Positions 7,306-16,220 of a stretch of 64,000 nt of DNA are shown one piece after another. The notes beneath the pieces were generated by a model. That model was not told where the DNA came from. It saw only the letters and a program-made list of their open reading frames with translations, and searched no databases. How positions within the stretch are numbered: the first letter of the stretch is position 1; each line of letters begins with the position of its first letter. The translations under genes and the position numbers were made by a program. Source of the stretch: Aquipuribacter nitratireducens (GTDB lineage Bacteria; Actinomycetota; Actinomycetes; Actinomycetales; JBBAYJ01); contig NZ_JBBEOG010000012.1 in NCBI RefSeq assembly GCF_037860835.1, positions 26,117 through 90,116 of the forward strand, read 5' to 3'.

Positions 7306-9633
7306 TCAGCCCTCCCCCGCCGGTGCGCCGCGCTCGACGCGCGACGTCGACAGGCGCTCGTCGCCCGTGCCGACCTCGTGGACCCCGCCGACGAGCTCGA
7401 CGCGGGCGCAGACCCGCCGCTCGACGGGCGTGCCGACCCACAGCTCGACGTCGCCGGGCTCGACGACGCGGTGCATGCGACGGTCGGACAGCGCGAGCCG
7501 GGTCGTCGGCACCTGCAGGTGGACGACGGCGGACTCCCCCGGCGCCAGCGGCACGCGCGCCCAGCCCAGGAGCTGGGCGACGGGCCGGGTGACGGACGCG
7601 ACCAGGTCGCGGGCGTACAGCTGGACGACCTCCGTCCCGGCGCGCTCGCCCGTGTTGCGCACCCGGACCGAGACGTCCAGGCGGCCGCCGGTGGGGACCT
7701 GGGCGGGCACGTCGAGCGCGTCGTGGGCGAACGTCGTGTACGACAGCCCGTGCCCGAACGGCAGCACCGGCGCGGTCTCGACGTTGCTCACCGACGACGC
7801 CCCTCCGAGGGTCGGGTGCAGGTACGACGCGGGTTGGGCACCGGCGGAGCGGGGCAGGCTGACCGGGAGACGCCCGGAGGGGTTGACGCGACCGGACAGG
7901 ACGCCCGCGACCGCGGCCGCACCCTCCTGGCCGGGGAAGAAGGCCTGCACGACGGCGGCGCACCGCTCGACCGCCCAGCCGATCGCGTACGGCCGACCGG
8001 TGACGAGGACGAGGACGACGGGCGTGCCGGTCGCGAGGACCGCCTCGACGAGGTCGCGCTGGACGCCCGGCAGCTCGAGGTCGTCGCGGTCGCAGCCCTC
8101 TCCCACCGTGCCGCGCCCGAAGAGCCCGGCCTGGTCACCCACCACGAGGACGGCGACGTCGGCCCCCTGCGCGGTGGCGACCGCCGACGCGAGCTGCGAA
8201 CGGTCGTCGTCGTCGACCGCGCAGCCGCGGGCGTAGGACACGTGCGTCGAGAGGAGCTCGTCGCGCAGCGCGGCGAGCACGGTCGGCGCCTCGATCCCCG
8301 TGGCCGTGCCCGGGTGGTGCGCGAGGACGTGGTTGACGAAGGAGTAGCAGCCGAACAGCGCCTCGTGCCGGTCGGCGTTCGGGCCGATCACCGCGACGTG
8401 CGCGCGCGGCCGGAGCGGCAGCACCCCGTCGTTCGCCAGCAGCACGACGGACTCCTCCGCCAGCCGCGCGGCGAGCTCCCGGTGAGCCGGCGGGTCGAGG
8501 TCCACGTCGCTGTCACGGCCGTCGTCGACGAAGTCGGCGTCGAGCAGCCCGAGCTCCTCCTTCTGCCGCAGGACGCGCACGACCGCCCGGTCGACGAGGG
8601 CCTCCGGCACCCGGCCCGCACGCACCTGCTCCGCGAGCGGCGCGAGGTAGGCGTTGCCCGTCGGCAGCTCGACGTCGACCCCGGCCTCCAGCGCCTGCGC
8701 GGCGGCGTCGCCGAGATCGGCGGCCACGCCGTGCAGGGTGTGGAGGAACGCGACGCCGAAGTAGTCGGCCACCAGCGTGCCGTCGAAGCCCCACCGCTCC
8801 CGCAGCAGGCCCGTCAGCAGCCGCGGGTCGGCCGCGACCGGGACCCCGTCGACCTCGGCGTAGGAGTGCATGACCGAACGGACGCCGCCGTCGAGGACGG
8901 CCATCTCGAAGGGGACCAGCAGGACGTCGGCGATCTCCCGCGGCCCGGCGTGCACGGGGGCGAGGTTGCGACCGGCGCGCGAGGCGGAGTACCCGACGAA
9001 GTGCTTGAGGGTCGCGACGACGCCGGTGTCCTGCAGGCCCTGCACGTACGCGGTGCCGACCTCGCCGACGAGGAACGGGTCCTCGCCGATGCACTCCTCG
9101 ACCCGTCCCCAGCGCGCGTCGCGCACGACGTCGAGGACGGGCGCCAGGCCCTGGTGGACGCCCAGGGCGGCCATGCTCTCGCCGATCGCGCGGCCCATCT
9201 CCCGCACGAGGTCGGCGTCGAAGCTCGCCCCCCACGCGAGCGGCGTCGGGAAGGTCGTCGCCTGCCACGCGGCGAGGCCGGTGAGGCACTCCTCGTGGGC
9301 GATCGCGGGGATCCCGAGGCGGGTGTTCTGCTGCAGCCAGCGCTGCGCGTTGCGCAGGACCTTGCGGCCCGCCGCCGGCGCGAGCGGCTTCGTGCCGAAC
9401 ACCCGCGTGAGGTGACCGAGCCCGTGGACGGCGAACCCGTCGAGCTCCGGCGGCACGTCGCCGACCATGGCGTCCTGCAGGGGCGCGACGACGTCGCCGC
9501 CGTCGGCGCCCGCCCCGATCCAGAGCCCGACGAGCTGCCCGAGCTTCTCCTCGAGCGTCATACGTCCCAGGAGGTCGCGGACCCGGTCCGAGGCCGGCTC
9601 CGTCGTCGTCGGTGCACCGAGCACGTGCGTCAT
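7306..9633 (-). CDS. GH3 family glycoside hydrolase (beta-xylosidase/beta-glucosidase)
   Basis: A 775-residue protein with the GH3 N-terminal barrel (LLGRMTLEEKLGQLVG near residue 22; KHFVGYSASRAGRNLAPVH near 210; nucleophile Asp at about 290 in GTLVADYFGV). The GH3 C-terminal sandwich (LLANDGVLPLRP, VAVIGPNA) and an Fn3-like end (LDVSVRVRNTGERAGTEVVQ) follow. There is no signal peptide, so it should act on imported oligosaccharides. The ATG at 9633 overlaps the stop of the upstream permease (ATGA). Context suggests beta-xylosidase, but GH3 specificity cannot be told from sequence. The nucleophile motif reads ADY rather than the more common SDW/SDY. Confidence 0.93.
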   Translation of the reverse strand: MTHVLGAPTTTEPASDRVRDLLGRMTLEEKLGQLVGLWIGAGADGGDVVAPLQDAMVGDVPPELDGFAVHGLGHLTRVFGTKPLAPAAGRKVLRNAQRWLQQNTRLGIPAIAHEECLTGLAAWQATTFPTPLAWGASFDADLVREMGRAIGESMAALGVHQGLAPVLDVVRDARWGRVEECIGEDPFLVGEVGTAYVQGLQDTGVVATLKHFVGYSASRAGRNLAPVHAGPREIADVLLVPFEMAVLDGGVRSVMHSYAEVDGVPVAADPRLLTGLLRERWGFDGTLVADYFGVAFLHTLHGVAADLGDAAAQALEAGVDVELPTGNAYLAPLAEQVRAGRVPEALVDRAVVRVLRQKEELGLLDADFVDDGRDSDVDLDPPAHRELAARLAEESVVLLANDGVLPLRPRAHVAVIGPNADRHEALFGCYSFVNHVLAHHPGTATGIEAPTVLAALRDELLSTHVSYARGCAVDDDDRSQLASAVATAQGADVAVLVVGDQAGLFGRGTVGEGCDRDDLELPGVQRDLVEAVLATGTPVVLVLVTGRPYAIGWAVERCAAVVQAFFPGQEGAAAVAGVLSGRVNPSGRLPVSLPRSAGAQPASYLHPTLGGASSVSNVETAPVLPFGHGLSYTTFAHDALDVPAQVPTGGRLDVSVRVRNTGERAGTEVVQLYARDLVASVTRPVAQLLGWARVPLAPGESAVVHLQVPTTRLALSDRRMHRVVEPGDVELWVGTPVERRVCARVELVGGVHEVGTGDERLSTSRVERGAPAGEG

Positions 9634-10544
9634 CCCTTCACCGCCCCGGTGAGCCCACCGACGATGCGGCGTTGAGCGAGGAGGAAGAACACCAGGGCGG
9701 GGACCATCGCCAGCGACGTGAAGGCGAGGACCGCGGCGGTGTCCTGCGTGTACTGCGTGGAGAACGTCGCGACCCCCAGCGGGAGCGTGTACGCGTCCGG
9801 GCTGCCGAGCACGAGCAGGGGCAGCAGGTAGGCGTTCCACGACTGGACGAAGGCGAGGACCCCGACCGTGATGAGCCCGGGCCCCGACAGCGGCAGCGCG
9901 ATGCGCCAGAAGAAGCCGAGCCGGCCGCAGCCGTCGACGAGCGCGGCGTCCTCCAGCTCGTCCGGCAGCGCCCGCAGGAACGGCCGGAGGATGACGACCG
10001 TCATGGGCAGGGCGAACGCCGCCTGCGGCAGCGCGACCCCGAGCGTCGTGTCCGTCAGTTGCATCTGCCGCAGCAGGAGGAACAGCGGGAGGATCGCGAC
10101 GGTCAGCGGGAAGAGCAGCCCGAGGGTGAAGAACGTGTAGAGCGCCTCACGGCCACGGAACTGGTAGCGCGACAGGGCGTAGGCGGCCATGACACCGAGG
10201 CCGACCGCGATGACGGTCGTGAGCGTCGCGACGACGGTCGAGTTGAGCGCCTGGCGCCAGAACGTGTCCGAGGTGAGGACGGCGACGTAGTTGTCGCTGA
10301 TCCACGGGTCCGGCAGCCCGACGGGGTCCGCCGTGATCTGCCCCGTGGAGCGGAAGGCGCCGAGGACGGCGTACACGACCGGGGCGAGGGTCGCGACGGT
10401 GACGACCGCGGCCACGAGGTAGACGGCGACGGTCGAGACGCCGAGGCGGCGGCGCGGGGCCCGGTCGAGCGTGCCCGCGGGTCCGCCGCCGGAGCGGTGC
10501 CCGTCGGAGGCGCGGGTGTCGGGACGCTGGTCGGTGGCGCTCAT
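9630..10544 (-). CDS. Carbohydrate ABC transporter permease (MalG type)
   Basis: A 304-residue inner-membrane protein with six predicted helices. The cytoplasmic EAA loop that contacts the ATPase reads EDAALVDGCGRLGFFWRIAL. An extended N-terminus precedes helix 1, as in the MalG/CUT1 family. The ATG at 10544 overlaps the stop of the partner permease, and the 3' end overlaps the GH3 start, so the operon is tightly coupled. With the partner permease and binding protein it forms a sugar importer. No ATP-binding subunit is encoded nearby; a shared MsiK-like ATPase elsewhere is the usual actinobacterial solution. Confidence 0.94.
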   Translation of the reverse strand: MSATDQRPDTRASDGHRSGGGPAGTLDRAPRRRLGVSTVAVYLVAAVVTVATLAPVVYAVLGAFRSTGQITADPVGLPDPWISDNYVAVLTSDTFWRQALNSTVVATLTTVIAVGLGVMAAYALSRYQFRGREALYTFFTLGLLFPLTVAILPLFLLLRQMQLTDTTLGVALPQAAFALPMTVVILRPFLRALPDELEDAALVDGCGRLGFFWRIALPLSGPGLITVGVLAFVQSWNAYLLPLLVLGSPDAYTLPLGVATFSTQYTQDTAAVLAFTSLAMVPALVFFLLAQRRIVGGLTGAVKG

Positions 10545-11527
10545 CGCACTCTCCCGCTCGTCGGCGCGGTGTCGCGTCGCATGACGAGCTGCTGGTAGGT
10601 GATGGCGAGCAGGAACGAGACCGCGAAGAGGATGACGGCGACGGCGCTGCCGTAGCCGAAGCGGAACCGCTCGAAGCCCTGCGAGATCAGGTAGGTGACC
10701 ATCGTGCTGCTCGCGTTCGCCGGGCCGCCGCCGGTCATGATCCACACCATGTCGAACAGCTGCAGCGAGCCGATCATCGACAGGAAGACCCAGATCCGGA
10801 TGGTGGGCCCGAGCAGGGGGATGGTGATGTTCCACTGCGTCTGCCACCAGGAGGCGCCGTCGAGGGCGGCCGCCTCGTGCAGCTCCTGCGGGACGCCCTG
10901 GAGGCCGGCGAGGAACAGGATGATCGCGAAGCCGACGTACTTCCACGTCAGCACGACCATGAGCGTGAACAGGACGACGTCGGGGTCGCCGAGCCACAGC
11001 TGGCGGAGGCCGCCGAGCCCGACCGAGGCCATCGCCTCGTCGACGACACCGTTCGGCTGGAGCATCAGGAGCCAGATGACCCCGGCGACGACCTCGGCGA
11101 GGACGTACGGCACGAAGATCAGCGTCCGCAGGACCCCGCGGCCGCGGATGTCGCGGTTGAGCAGCAGCGCGATCCCCAGCCCGAGCGGGAGCTGGATGAG
11201 GATCGACAGGACGACGATGAGCAGGTTGTGCCCGATCGCGTCCCGGAACACGGGGTCGCCGAGGGCGAGGGAGTAGTTCCCGAACCCGATGAAGTCGTCG
11301 AGCGCCTCCAGCCCGTTCCAGTTGAAGAGGCTGTAGTACGCGGCCTGGACCATCGGGACGAGGACGAACGTGAGGAACAGCGCGAGGGCCGGGAGCACGA
11401 GCAGGGCGACCTCGGCACGCCTGCGCCAGTCGTTGCCCGTCGACCCGCGCCGGGCCCGGGCCGGGCCCCCCGGCCGCGCGGTCGCGCGGCCGGGGGTCAC
11501 CGGGGTGTGAGTCGGCACAGCCGTCAC
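10541..11527 (-). CDS. Carbohydrate ABC transporter permease (MalF type)
   Basis: A 328-residue membrane protein of the CUT1 sugar-importer family. It has an N-terminal helix (VALLVLPALALFLTFVLVPM) after a charged leader, then five more helices and an EAA loop (ELHEAAALDGASWWQTQWNI). The GTG at 11527 overlaps the TGA of the binding-protein gene, and the 3' end overlaps the next permease by ATGA. It is one half of the translocation pore for a xylo-oligosaccharide-like substrate; that substrate is inferred from the surrounding xylanases and esterase. Confidence 0.94.
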   Translation of the reverse strand: MTAVPTHTPVTPGRATARPGGPARARRGSTGNDWRRRAEVALLVLPALALFLTFVLVPMVQAAYYSLFNWNGLEALDDFIGFGNYSLALGDPVFRDAIGHNLLIVVLSILIQLPLGLGIALLLNRDIRGRGVLRTLIFVPYVLAEVVAGVIWLLMLQPNGVVDEAMASVGLGGLRQLWLGDPDVVLFTLMVVLTWKYVGFAIILFLAGLQGVPQELHEAAALDGASWWQTQWNITIPLLGPTIRIWVFLSMIGSLQLFDMVWIMTGGGPANASSTMVTYLISQGFERFRFGYGSAVAVILFAVSFLLAITYQQLVMRRDTAPTSGRVR

Positions 11528-12840
11528 TGCGTGGCGGCGGCGGCCTCGACCGCCTCGACGACGTCCTCGGGGGTCGCCTCGCCCGCGAAGAGGAGGGCGA
11601 CGGCGTCGTTGAGGGCGCCTCCGACGTTGGGGCCGTAGGCGGTGTCGAGGTACAGCTGGACGTACGGCGCCTCGTCGCGGTAGTCGGCGAGGACCGCGAG
11701 GTTCTCGTCGGCGACCGCCTCCTGCGTGCCGGCGACGGTCGGGATGCCGATGCCGGTGCCGCCGAAGCCCTCCTGGTTCTCCGGGCTCATGACGAAGGCG
11801 AGGAAGTCCGCGCACTCCGGCGGCGCCTGCGCCGAGCAGGAGAAGCCGTCACCGCCACCGAGGGCCGCGGTGGGGTCGCCCTCGCCGTCGGTCGTCGGGA
11901 ACGGGAACCAGCCGAGGTCCTCGCCGAGGCCCGTGCCGTCCTCGGTGAGCCCCTCCATGACGCTGGGGTTCCAGTGGCCCATGAGCTCCATGGCGACCTC
12001 GCCGGTCGCGAGGAGGCCCGCGGAGCTCGTCGCGCCCTGCTGGGCGGACGTGCCGAGGTAGCCCTCGTTGAACGGCTCGGCCTCGACGATCTCCTGGACG
12101 ACCTCGCCGGCGCGCACGAAGCACGGGTCGGAGAAGTCGAAGGTCTGGCCGGCCTCCTCGAGCGTGTCCTGGTCGCACTCGCGGACCGCGGCGTAGTACC
12201 ACCAGTGGGCGGCCGGCCACTTGTCGGCGGCGCCGACGGCGACCGGCGTGATACCGGCGTCCTTCAGCTGCGCGGTGACGGAGAGGAACTCCTCGAGGGT
12301 CTCGGGGGTCTCGCTGATGCCCGCCTCCTCGAAGAGCGCCTGGTTGTACCAGACGCCCACGACGCCGAGGGAGAACGGCAGGCCGTACACCCGGTCGTCG
12401 ACGGTCCAGCCGGCCGCGGAGCCACCGACGGGCTCGATCGCGTCGGGGATCTCGTCGGTGAGGTCCATGAGCAGGCCGGACTCGACCTGCTGCTGCATCT
12501 CGCCGCCGCCCCACTGCTGGAACAGGTCGGGCGGGTCGTTGGACTGCAGCGCGGCCGTGAGGCGCGTGCGCAGGTCCTCGTTCTGCAGGGCGCTGATCTC
12601 GATGGAGACGTTGGGGTTCTGCGCCTCGTACTCGTCAGCGATCCCCTGCCAGTAGCCGAGGGCGGGGTCGTTGTTGCCGTTGTGCCACCACGTCAGCGTG
12701 ACGTCCTCGCCACTGCTGCCCCCGGCGGCCTCGCTGGCGCCACCTCCGGCGGTCGTTGCGTCGTCGCCACCGCAGGCGGCCACGAGCGTGGCGCTGAGGC
12801 CCAGGGCCGCGGCGGCGAAGAGGGTGCGGTTCCTCGTCAT
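11524..12840 (-). CDS. Sugar ABC transporter substrate-binding lipoprotein
   Basis: A 438-residue extracytoplasmic binding protein with a lipoprotein signal peptide ending in a lipobox (LVAACGGDD, Cys at about residue 23). The mature part has the type-1 sugar-binding fold (VTLTWWHNGNNDPALGYWQG, DLFQQWGGGEMQQQV, PFSLGVVGVWYNQALFEEAG). The ATG at 12840 is preceded by an AAGGGAT ribosome site; an earlier in-frame ATG at 12891 lies in the promoter region and is unlikely. It is first in the leftward operon and divergent from lacI across the palindromic operator. Expected ligand: xylo-oligosaccharides, by context. Confidence 0.95.
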   Translation of the reverse strand: MTRNRTLFAAAALGLSATLVAACGGDDATTAGGGASEAAGGSSGEDVTLTWWHNGNNDPALGYWQGIADEYEAQNPNVSIEISALQNEDLRTRLTAALQSNDPPDLFQQWGGGEMQQQVESGLLMDLTDEIPDAIEPVGGSAAGWTVDDRVYGLPFSLGVVGVWYNQALFEEAGISETPETLEEFLSVTAQLKDAGITPVAVGAADKWPAAHWWYYAAVRECDQDTLEEAGQTFDFSDPCFVRAGEVVQEIVEAEPFNEGYLGTSAQQGATSSAGLLATGEVAMELMGHWNPSVMEGLTEDGTGLGEDLGWFPFPTTDGEGDPTAALGGGDGFSCSAQAPPECADFLAFVMSPENQEGFGGTGIGIPTVAGTQEAVADENLAVLADYRDEAPYVQLYLDTAYGPNVGGALNDAVALLFAGEATPEDVVEAVEAAAATQ

Positions 12841-12911
12841 GTTCCATCCCTTGTCCACGTCGACAGGTGCTGTCGGGGTTAGGTTGCACACTCATCCGAA
12901 TCGATGTCAAT

Positions 12912-12925
12912 CGTTATCGATAACG
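12912..12925. promoter_or_regulatory. LacI-type operator palindrome
   Basis: CGTTATCGATAACG is a perfect 14-bp palindrome with the central CG typical of LacI-family operators. It lies between the divergent binding-protein gene and lacI, 25 bp before the lacI GTG and just upstream of a TAGGGT -10-like hexamer at 12938. It could control both directions. Confidence 0.8.
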
Positions 12926-12949
12926 TTTTAGTAGCGCTAGGGTGCAGCC

Positions 12950-13954
12950 GTGAGCGCTGGCCGGGTGACCATCACCGACGTCGCCCGGACCGCCGGGGTG
13001 TCGGTCGCGACGGTGTCGAAGGTCATCAACGGCCGCTACGGGGTGGCCGCCGCGACCACCGAGCGCGTGCAGCAGGTCATCGACACCCTCGGCTACGAGT
13101 CGAGCCTCGTGGCGAGGAGCCTGCGCAGCCACCGCACCAACGTGGTCGGGATCCTCGTCGCGGAGTTCGAACCCTTCAGCACGGAGATCCTCAAGGGCGC
13201 CTCGGCGGCCATCGCCGGCACGGGCTACGAGCTGCTCGCGTACTCCGGCGGCGGCCGCCACGGCAGCGAGGTCGGGTGGGAGAAGCGCTACCTGTCGCGG
13301 CTGTCGGGGACCCTCATCGACGGCGCGGTCCTCGTGACGCCGACCGTCGTCGACCCGGACGGCGGGGTCCCCGTCGTCGCGATCGACCCCCACACCGGTC
13401 CGGCGGACATGCCGACCGTCGACTCCGACAACCTCGCGGGCGCGGTCCTCGCCGTCGAGCACCTCCTCGCGCTGGGGCACCGGCGCATCGGCCACCTCGG
13501 CGGTCGTCCCGACCTCGAGTCGTCGCGGCTGCGCGAGCTCGGCTACCGGCAGGCGCTGCAGGCGGCGGGCGTCACGGTCGACCCGGCGCTCGTGCGGGTC
13601 GGCGGCTACGCCAGCGACACCGCGACCGGGCCCGCCCGCGAGCTGCTCAGCCTCCCTGAGCGCCCCACCGCGCTGTTCGCCGCGAACGACACCTCGGCGC
13701 TCGCCGCCGTCGAGGTCGCGCTCGAGCTCGGGCTGCGCGTGCCGGAGGACGTCTCCGTCGTCGGCTTCGACAACGTGCCCGAGTCGGCCCTGTCGCGCCC
13801 GCCCCTCACCACCGTCGCGCAGCCGATGCAGCGCATGGGACGCGAGGCGGTCGAGCTCCTGCTCCACCTGCTCGACGGCAGCGGCGAGGAGCGTGCGACC
13901 CACGTCCGGCTGCCGACCGAGCTCGTCGCGCGCGCGTCGACGCGCGCGATCTGA
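12950..13954 (+). CDS. LacI-family transcriptional repressor of the xylan locus
   Basis: A 334-residue regulator with the N-terminal LacI helix-turn-helix (VTITDVARTAGVSVATVSKV, about residues 6-25) and hinge (SSLVARSLRSHRTNVVGIL). A periplasmic-binding-protein-like sensor follows (VVAIDPHTGPADMPTVDSDN; ALFAANDTSALAAVEVALEL; GFDNVPESALSRPPLTTVAQ). The GTG at 12950 is six bases after TAGGGT, so the message may be leaderless. It probably binds the palindrome at 12912-12925 and releases it with a xylan-derived sugar. It is followed closely by an acetyl esterase and an intracellular GH10, so it probably represses its own operon as well as the importer. Confidence 0.95.
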   Translation: MSAGRVTITDVARTAGVSVATVSKVINGRYGVAAATTERVQQVIDTLGYESSLVARSLRSHRTNVVGILVAEFEPFSTEILKGASAAIAGTGYELLAYSGGGRHGSEVGWEKRYLSRLSGTLIDGAVLVTPTVVDPDGGVPVVAIDPHTGPADMPTVDSDNLAGAVLAVEHLLALGHRRIGHLGGRPDLESSRLRELGYRQALQAAGVTVDPALVRVGGYASDTATGPARELLSLPERPTALFAANDTSALAAVEVALELGLRVPEDVSVVGFDNVPESALSRPPLTTVAQPMQRMGREAVELLLHLLDGSGEERATHVRLPTELVARASTRAI

Positions 13955-13983
13955 CGCGCTCCGACCCGAGAGGACGACCGCCC

Positions 13984-14958
13984 GTGCACACCGACCTGCC
14001 CCTGGAGGAGCTGCGCGTCCGCCGGAGCGCGGTCGTGGAGCCGGCCGACTTCGACGACTTCTGGGCACGGACCCTCGACGAGGCCCGCCGTGCCGACGAC
14101 GAAGCACCTCGGCTCGCGCCGGTCTCCCACCCGCTCCGCACGCTCGTGGTCGACGACGTCACGTTCCCCGGCTTCGCCGGCGAGCCGGTGCGGGCGTGGT
14201 TCCGCCGCCCGGCCCGCGCCGACGGGCGCCTGCCGGTCGTCGTCGAGCACGTCGGCTACGGCGGCGGTCGTGGGCACGTCCTCGACGGCCTCGCGTGGGC
14301 CTCGGCCGGCTTCGCCCACCTCCTCGTCGACAGCCGCGGCCAGGGAGCGGGCTGGAGCCGCGGCGACACCCCCGACCCCCACGGCAGCGGGCCCGCCGTC
14401 CCCGGCGTCATGACGCGCGGCATCGAGGACCCCGAGACGTACTACTACCGCCGCTACCTCACCGACGCCGTCCGCGCCGTCGACGCCACCCGGCGCCTGC
14501 CGGGCGTCGACCCCGACCGGCTCGCCGTCGTCGGGACCAGCCAGGCGGGGGCGGCGGCGCTCGCCGTCGCGGGCCTGCGCGACGACGTCGCCGCCGTCGT
14601 CGCCCAGGTGCCGTTCCTCTGCGACGTGCCTCGCGCCATCACGGTCACGGACGAGTCGCCGTACCGGGAGGTCGCGGACTACCTCGCCCGCCACCGCGAC
14701 CGGGAGGAGCAGGTGCTGCGCACCCTGTCGTACGTCGACGGGGTCGTCATGGCCCGCCGTGCGACGGCGCCCGCCCGGTTCTCTGTCGCGCTCATGGACG
14801 CCGTCACGCCGCCCTCGACCGTCTTCGCCGCCCACAACGAGTACGGCGGACCGGCACGGCTGCGGGTGTGGCCGTACAACGGCCACGAGGCCGGGGAGGC
14901 CGACGACCTCGCCGAGTCCATCGCCTTCGTCTCCGACGTCCTCGGGAGCCCCGCGTGA
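13984..14958 (+). CDS. Acetylxylan esterase / cephalosporin-C deacetylase-like (CE7)
   Basis: A 324-residue alpha/beta hydrolase with all CE7 signatures: RGQ at about 118-120 (VDSRGQGAGWS), the nucleophile serine at about 186 in VVGTSQAGA, Asp at about 272 in LMDAVTPPST, and His at about 301 in YNGHEAG. No signal peptide is present, so it removes acetyl groups from imported xylo-oligosaccharides in the cytoplasm, which suits this family. GTG start at 13984 after a GAGAGGACG ribosome site. It overlaps the next GH10 gene by GTGA. The nucleophile elbow is GTSQAG where many members have GxSQGG. Confidence 0.93.
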   Translation: MHTDLPLEELRVRRSAVVEPADFDDFWARTLDEARRADDEAPRLAPVSHPLRTLVVDDVTFPGFAGEPVRAWFRRPARADGRLPVVVEHVGYGGGRGHVLDGLAWASAGFAHLLVDSRGQGAGWSRGDTPDPHGSGPAVPGVMTRGIEDPETYYYRRYLTDAVRAVDATRRLPGVDPDRLAVVGTSQAGAAALAVAGLRDDVAAVVAQVPFLCDVPRAITVTDESPYREVADYLARHRDREEQVLRTLSYVDGVVMARRATAPARFSVALMDAVTPPSTVFAAHNEYGGPARLRVWPYNGHEAGEADDLAESIAFVSDVLGSPA

Positions 14959-16187
14959 CCGACCTCTCGCACCGTCTCGTCGAGCAGGTCGTGCAGGTGC
15001 AGCGCGCCGACGGGTCACCGCTGGCCCACACCGACGTCGACGTCGAGCAGCGTCGCCACGCCGTCGCCTTCGGCTGCACGGGCTTCGACGCCCCCGGGCT
15101 GCCGGGGGACCCGGCTCTCGAGCGGCTGTGGCTCGACCTGTTCGACACCGCGACGCTGCCGTTCTACTGGGGCAGGCACGAACCGGTCCGGGGCGAGCCG
15201 CGCACGGAGGAGCTGCTCGACCTGGCGCACTGGTTCGCCGAGCGCGGCGTCCGGCTCAAGGGGCACCCCCTCGCGTGGCACACGCTCGCACCGGCCTGGC
15301 TCGCGCCGCTCACGACCGACGAGGTCGAGCAGGCGCTGCGGGCGCGCATCCGGCGCGAGGTCGACGCCTTCCGTGGCCTCGTCACGACGTGGGACGCGAT
15401 CAACGAGGTCGTCATCATGCCGGTCTTCGACAACGAGGCCGCGCTCGAGGGCGGCGGCCAGCCGCCCAGCGCGATCACCCGGCTGTGCCGCGAGCGAGGG
15501 CGCGTCGCGACCGTCCGCCTCGCCTTCGACGAGGCCCGCGCCGCCGACCCCACCGCGACGCTCCTCCTCAACGACTTCGACATGTCGACCGCCTTCGAGT
15601 GCCTCGTCGAGGCCGTGCTCGAGGGCGGGGTGCAGGTCGACGCGATCGGCCTGCAGAGCCACATGCACCAGGGGTGGTGGGGCGAGGAGCCGACACGCGC
15701 CGTCCTCGACCGCTTCGCCCGCTACGGGCTCCCTCTCCACATGACGGAGACGACGCTGCTGTCCGGCGACCTCATGCCCCCGGAGGTCGACGACCTCAAC
15801 GACTACCAGCCGGAGGTGTGGCCCTCGACGCCGGAGGGCGAGGCACGTCAGGCCGAGGAGCTCGTCCGGCACTACACGACGCTCATGGCGCACCCGGCGG
15901 TGGAGGCGGTGACGTACTGGGGACTCACCGACGCGGGGGCGTGGCTCGGCGCCCCCGCGGGCCTCGTCCGCCACGACGGGACGCCGAAGCCGGCGTACGA
16001 CGCGCTGCGCGCCCTGGTCCGGGACGAGTGGTGGCACCCGCGGCGGACCTACCGGACCGACGCGACGGGCCGGCTCCGGCTGCGTGGCTGGCGCGGGGAG
16101 TACTCGCTCCGGGTCGAGGAGGCGGGCGGCGCGGCCGCCGCGACGTTCGTGCTCGGCGACGACGGCGTCGTGGTGCGTCCTGGCTGA
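14955..16187 (+). CDS. Intracellular GH10 family xylanase
   Basis: A 410-residue GH10 enzyme with no signal peptide. It has a short N-terminal beta region (QRADGSPLAHTDVDVEQRRH), then the barrel with KGHPLAWHT near residue 102, acid/base E151 in WDAINEV and nucleophile E265 in LHMTETT. A small C-terminal beta domain begins near residue 355. The GTG overlaps the esterase stop. Acting behind the importer and esterase, it should cut deacetylated xylo-oligosaccharides. The divergence from the secreted GH10 at 3360 argues against recent duplication. Confidence 0.93.
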   Translation: MTDLSHRLVEQVVQVQRADGSPLAHTDVDVEQRRHAVAFGCTGFDAPGLPGDPALERLWLDLFDTATLPFYWGRHEPVRGEPRTEELLDLAHWFAERGVRLKGHPLAWHTLAPAWLAPLTTDEVEQALRARIRREVDAFRGLVTTWDAINEVVIMPVFDNEAALEGGGQPPSAITRLCRERGRVATVRLAFDEARAADPTATLLLNDFDMSTAFECLVEAVLEGGVQVDAIGLQSHMHQGWWGEEPTRAVLDRFARYGLPLHMTETTLLSGDLMPPEVDDLNDYQPEVWPSTPEGEARQAEELVRHYTTLMAHPAVEAVTYWGLTDAGAWLGAPAGLVRHDGTPKPAYDALRALVRDEWWHPRRTYRTDATGRLRLRGWRGEYSLRVEEAGGAAAATFVLGDDGVVVRPG

Positions 16188-16220
16188 GCGGCGGGTGGCG
16201 GAGACCTCCACTCGAGACGT

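Noticed and set aside
6991..9675. Long plus-strand open frame opposite GH3
   Set aside because: Same low-complexity composition; GH3 motifs on the minus strand are unmistakable.
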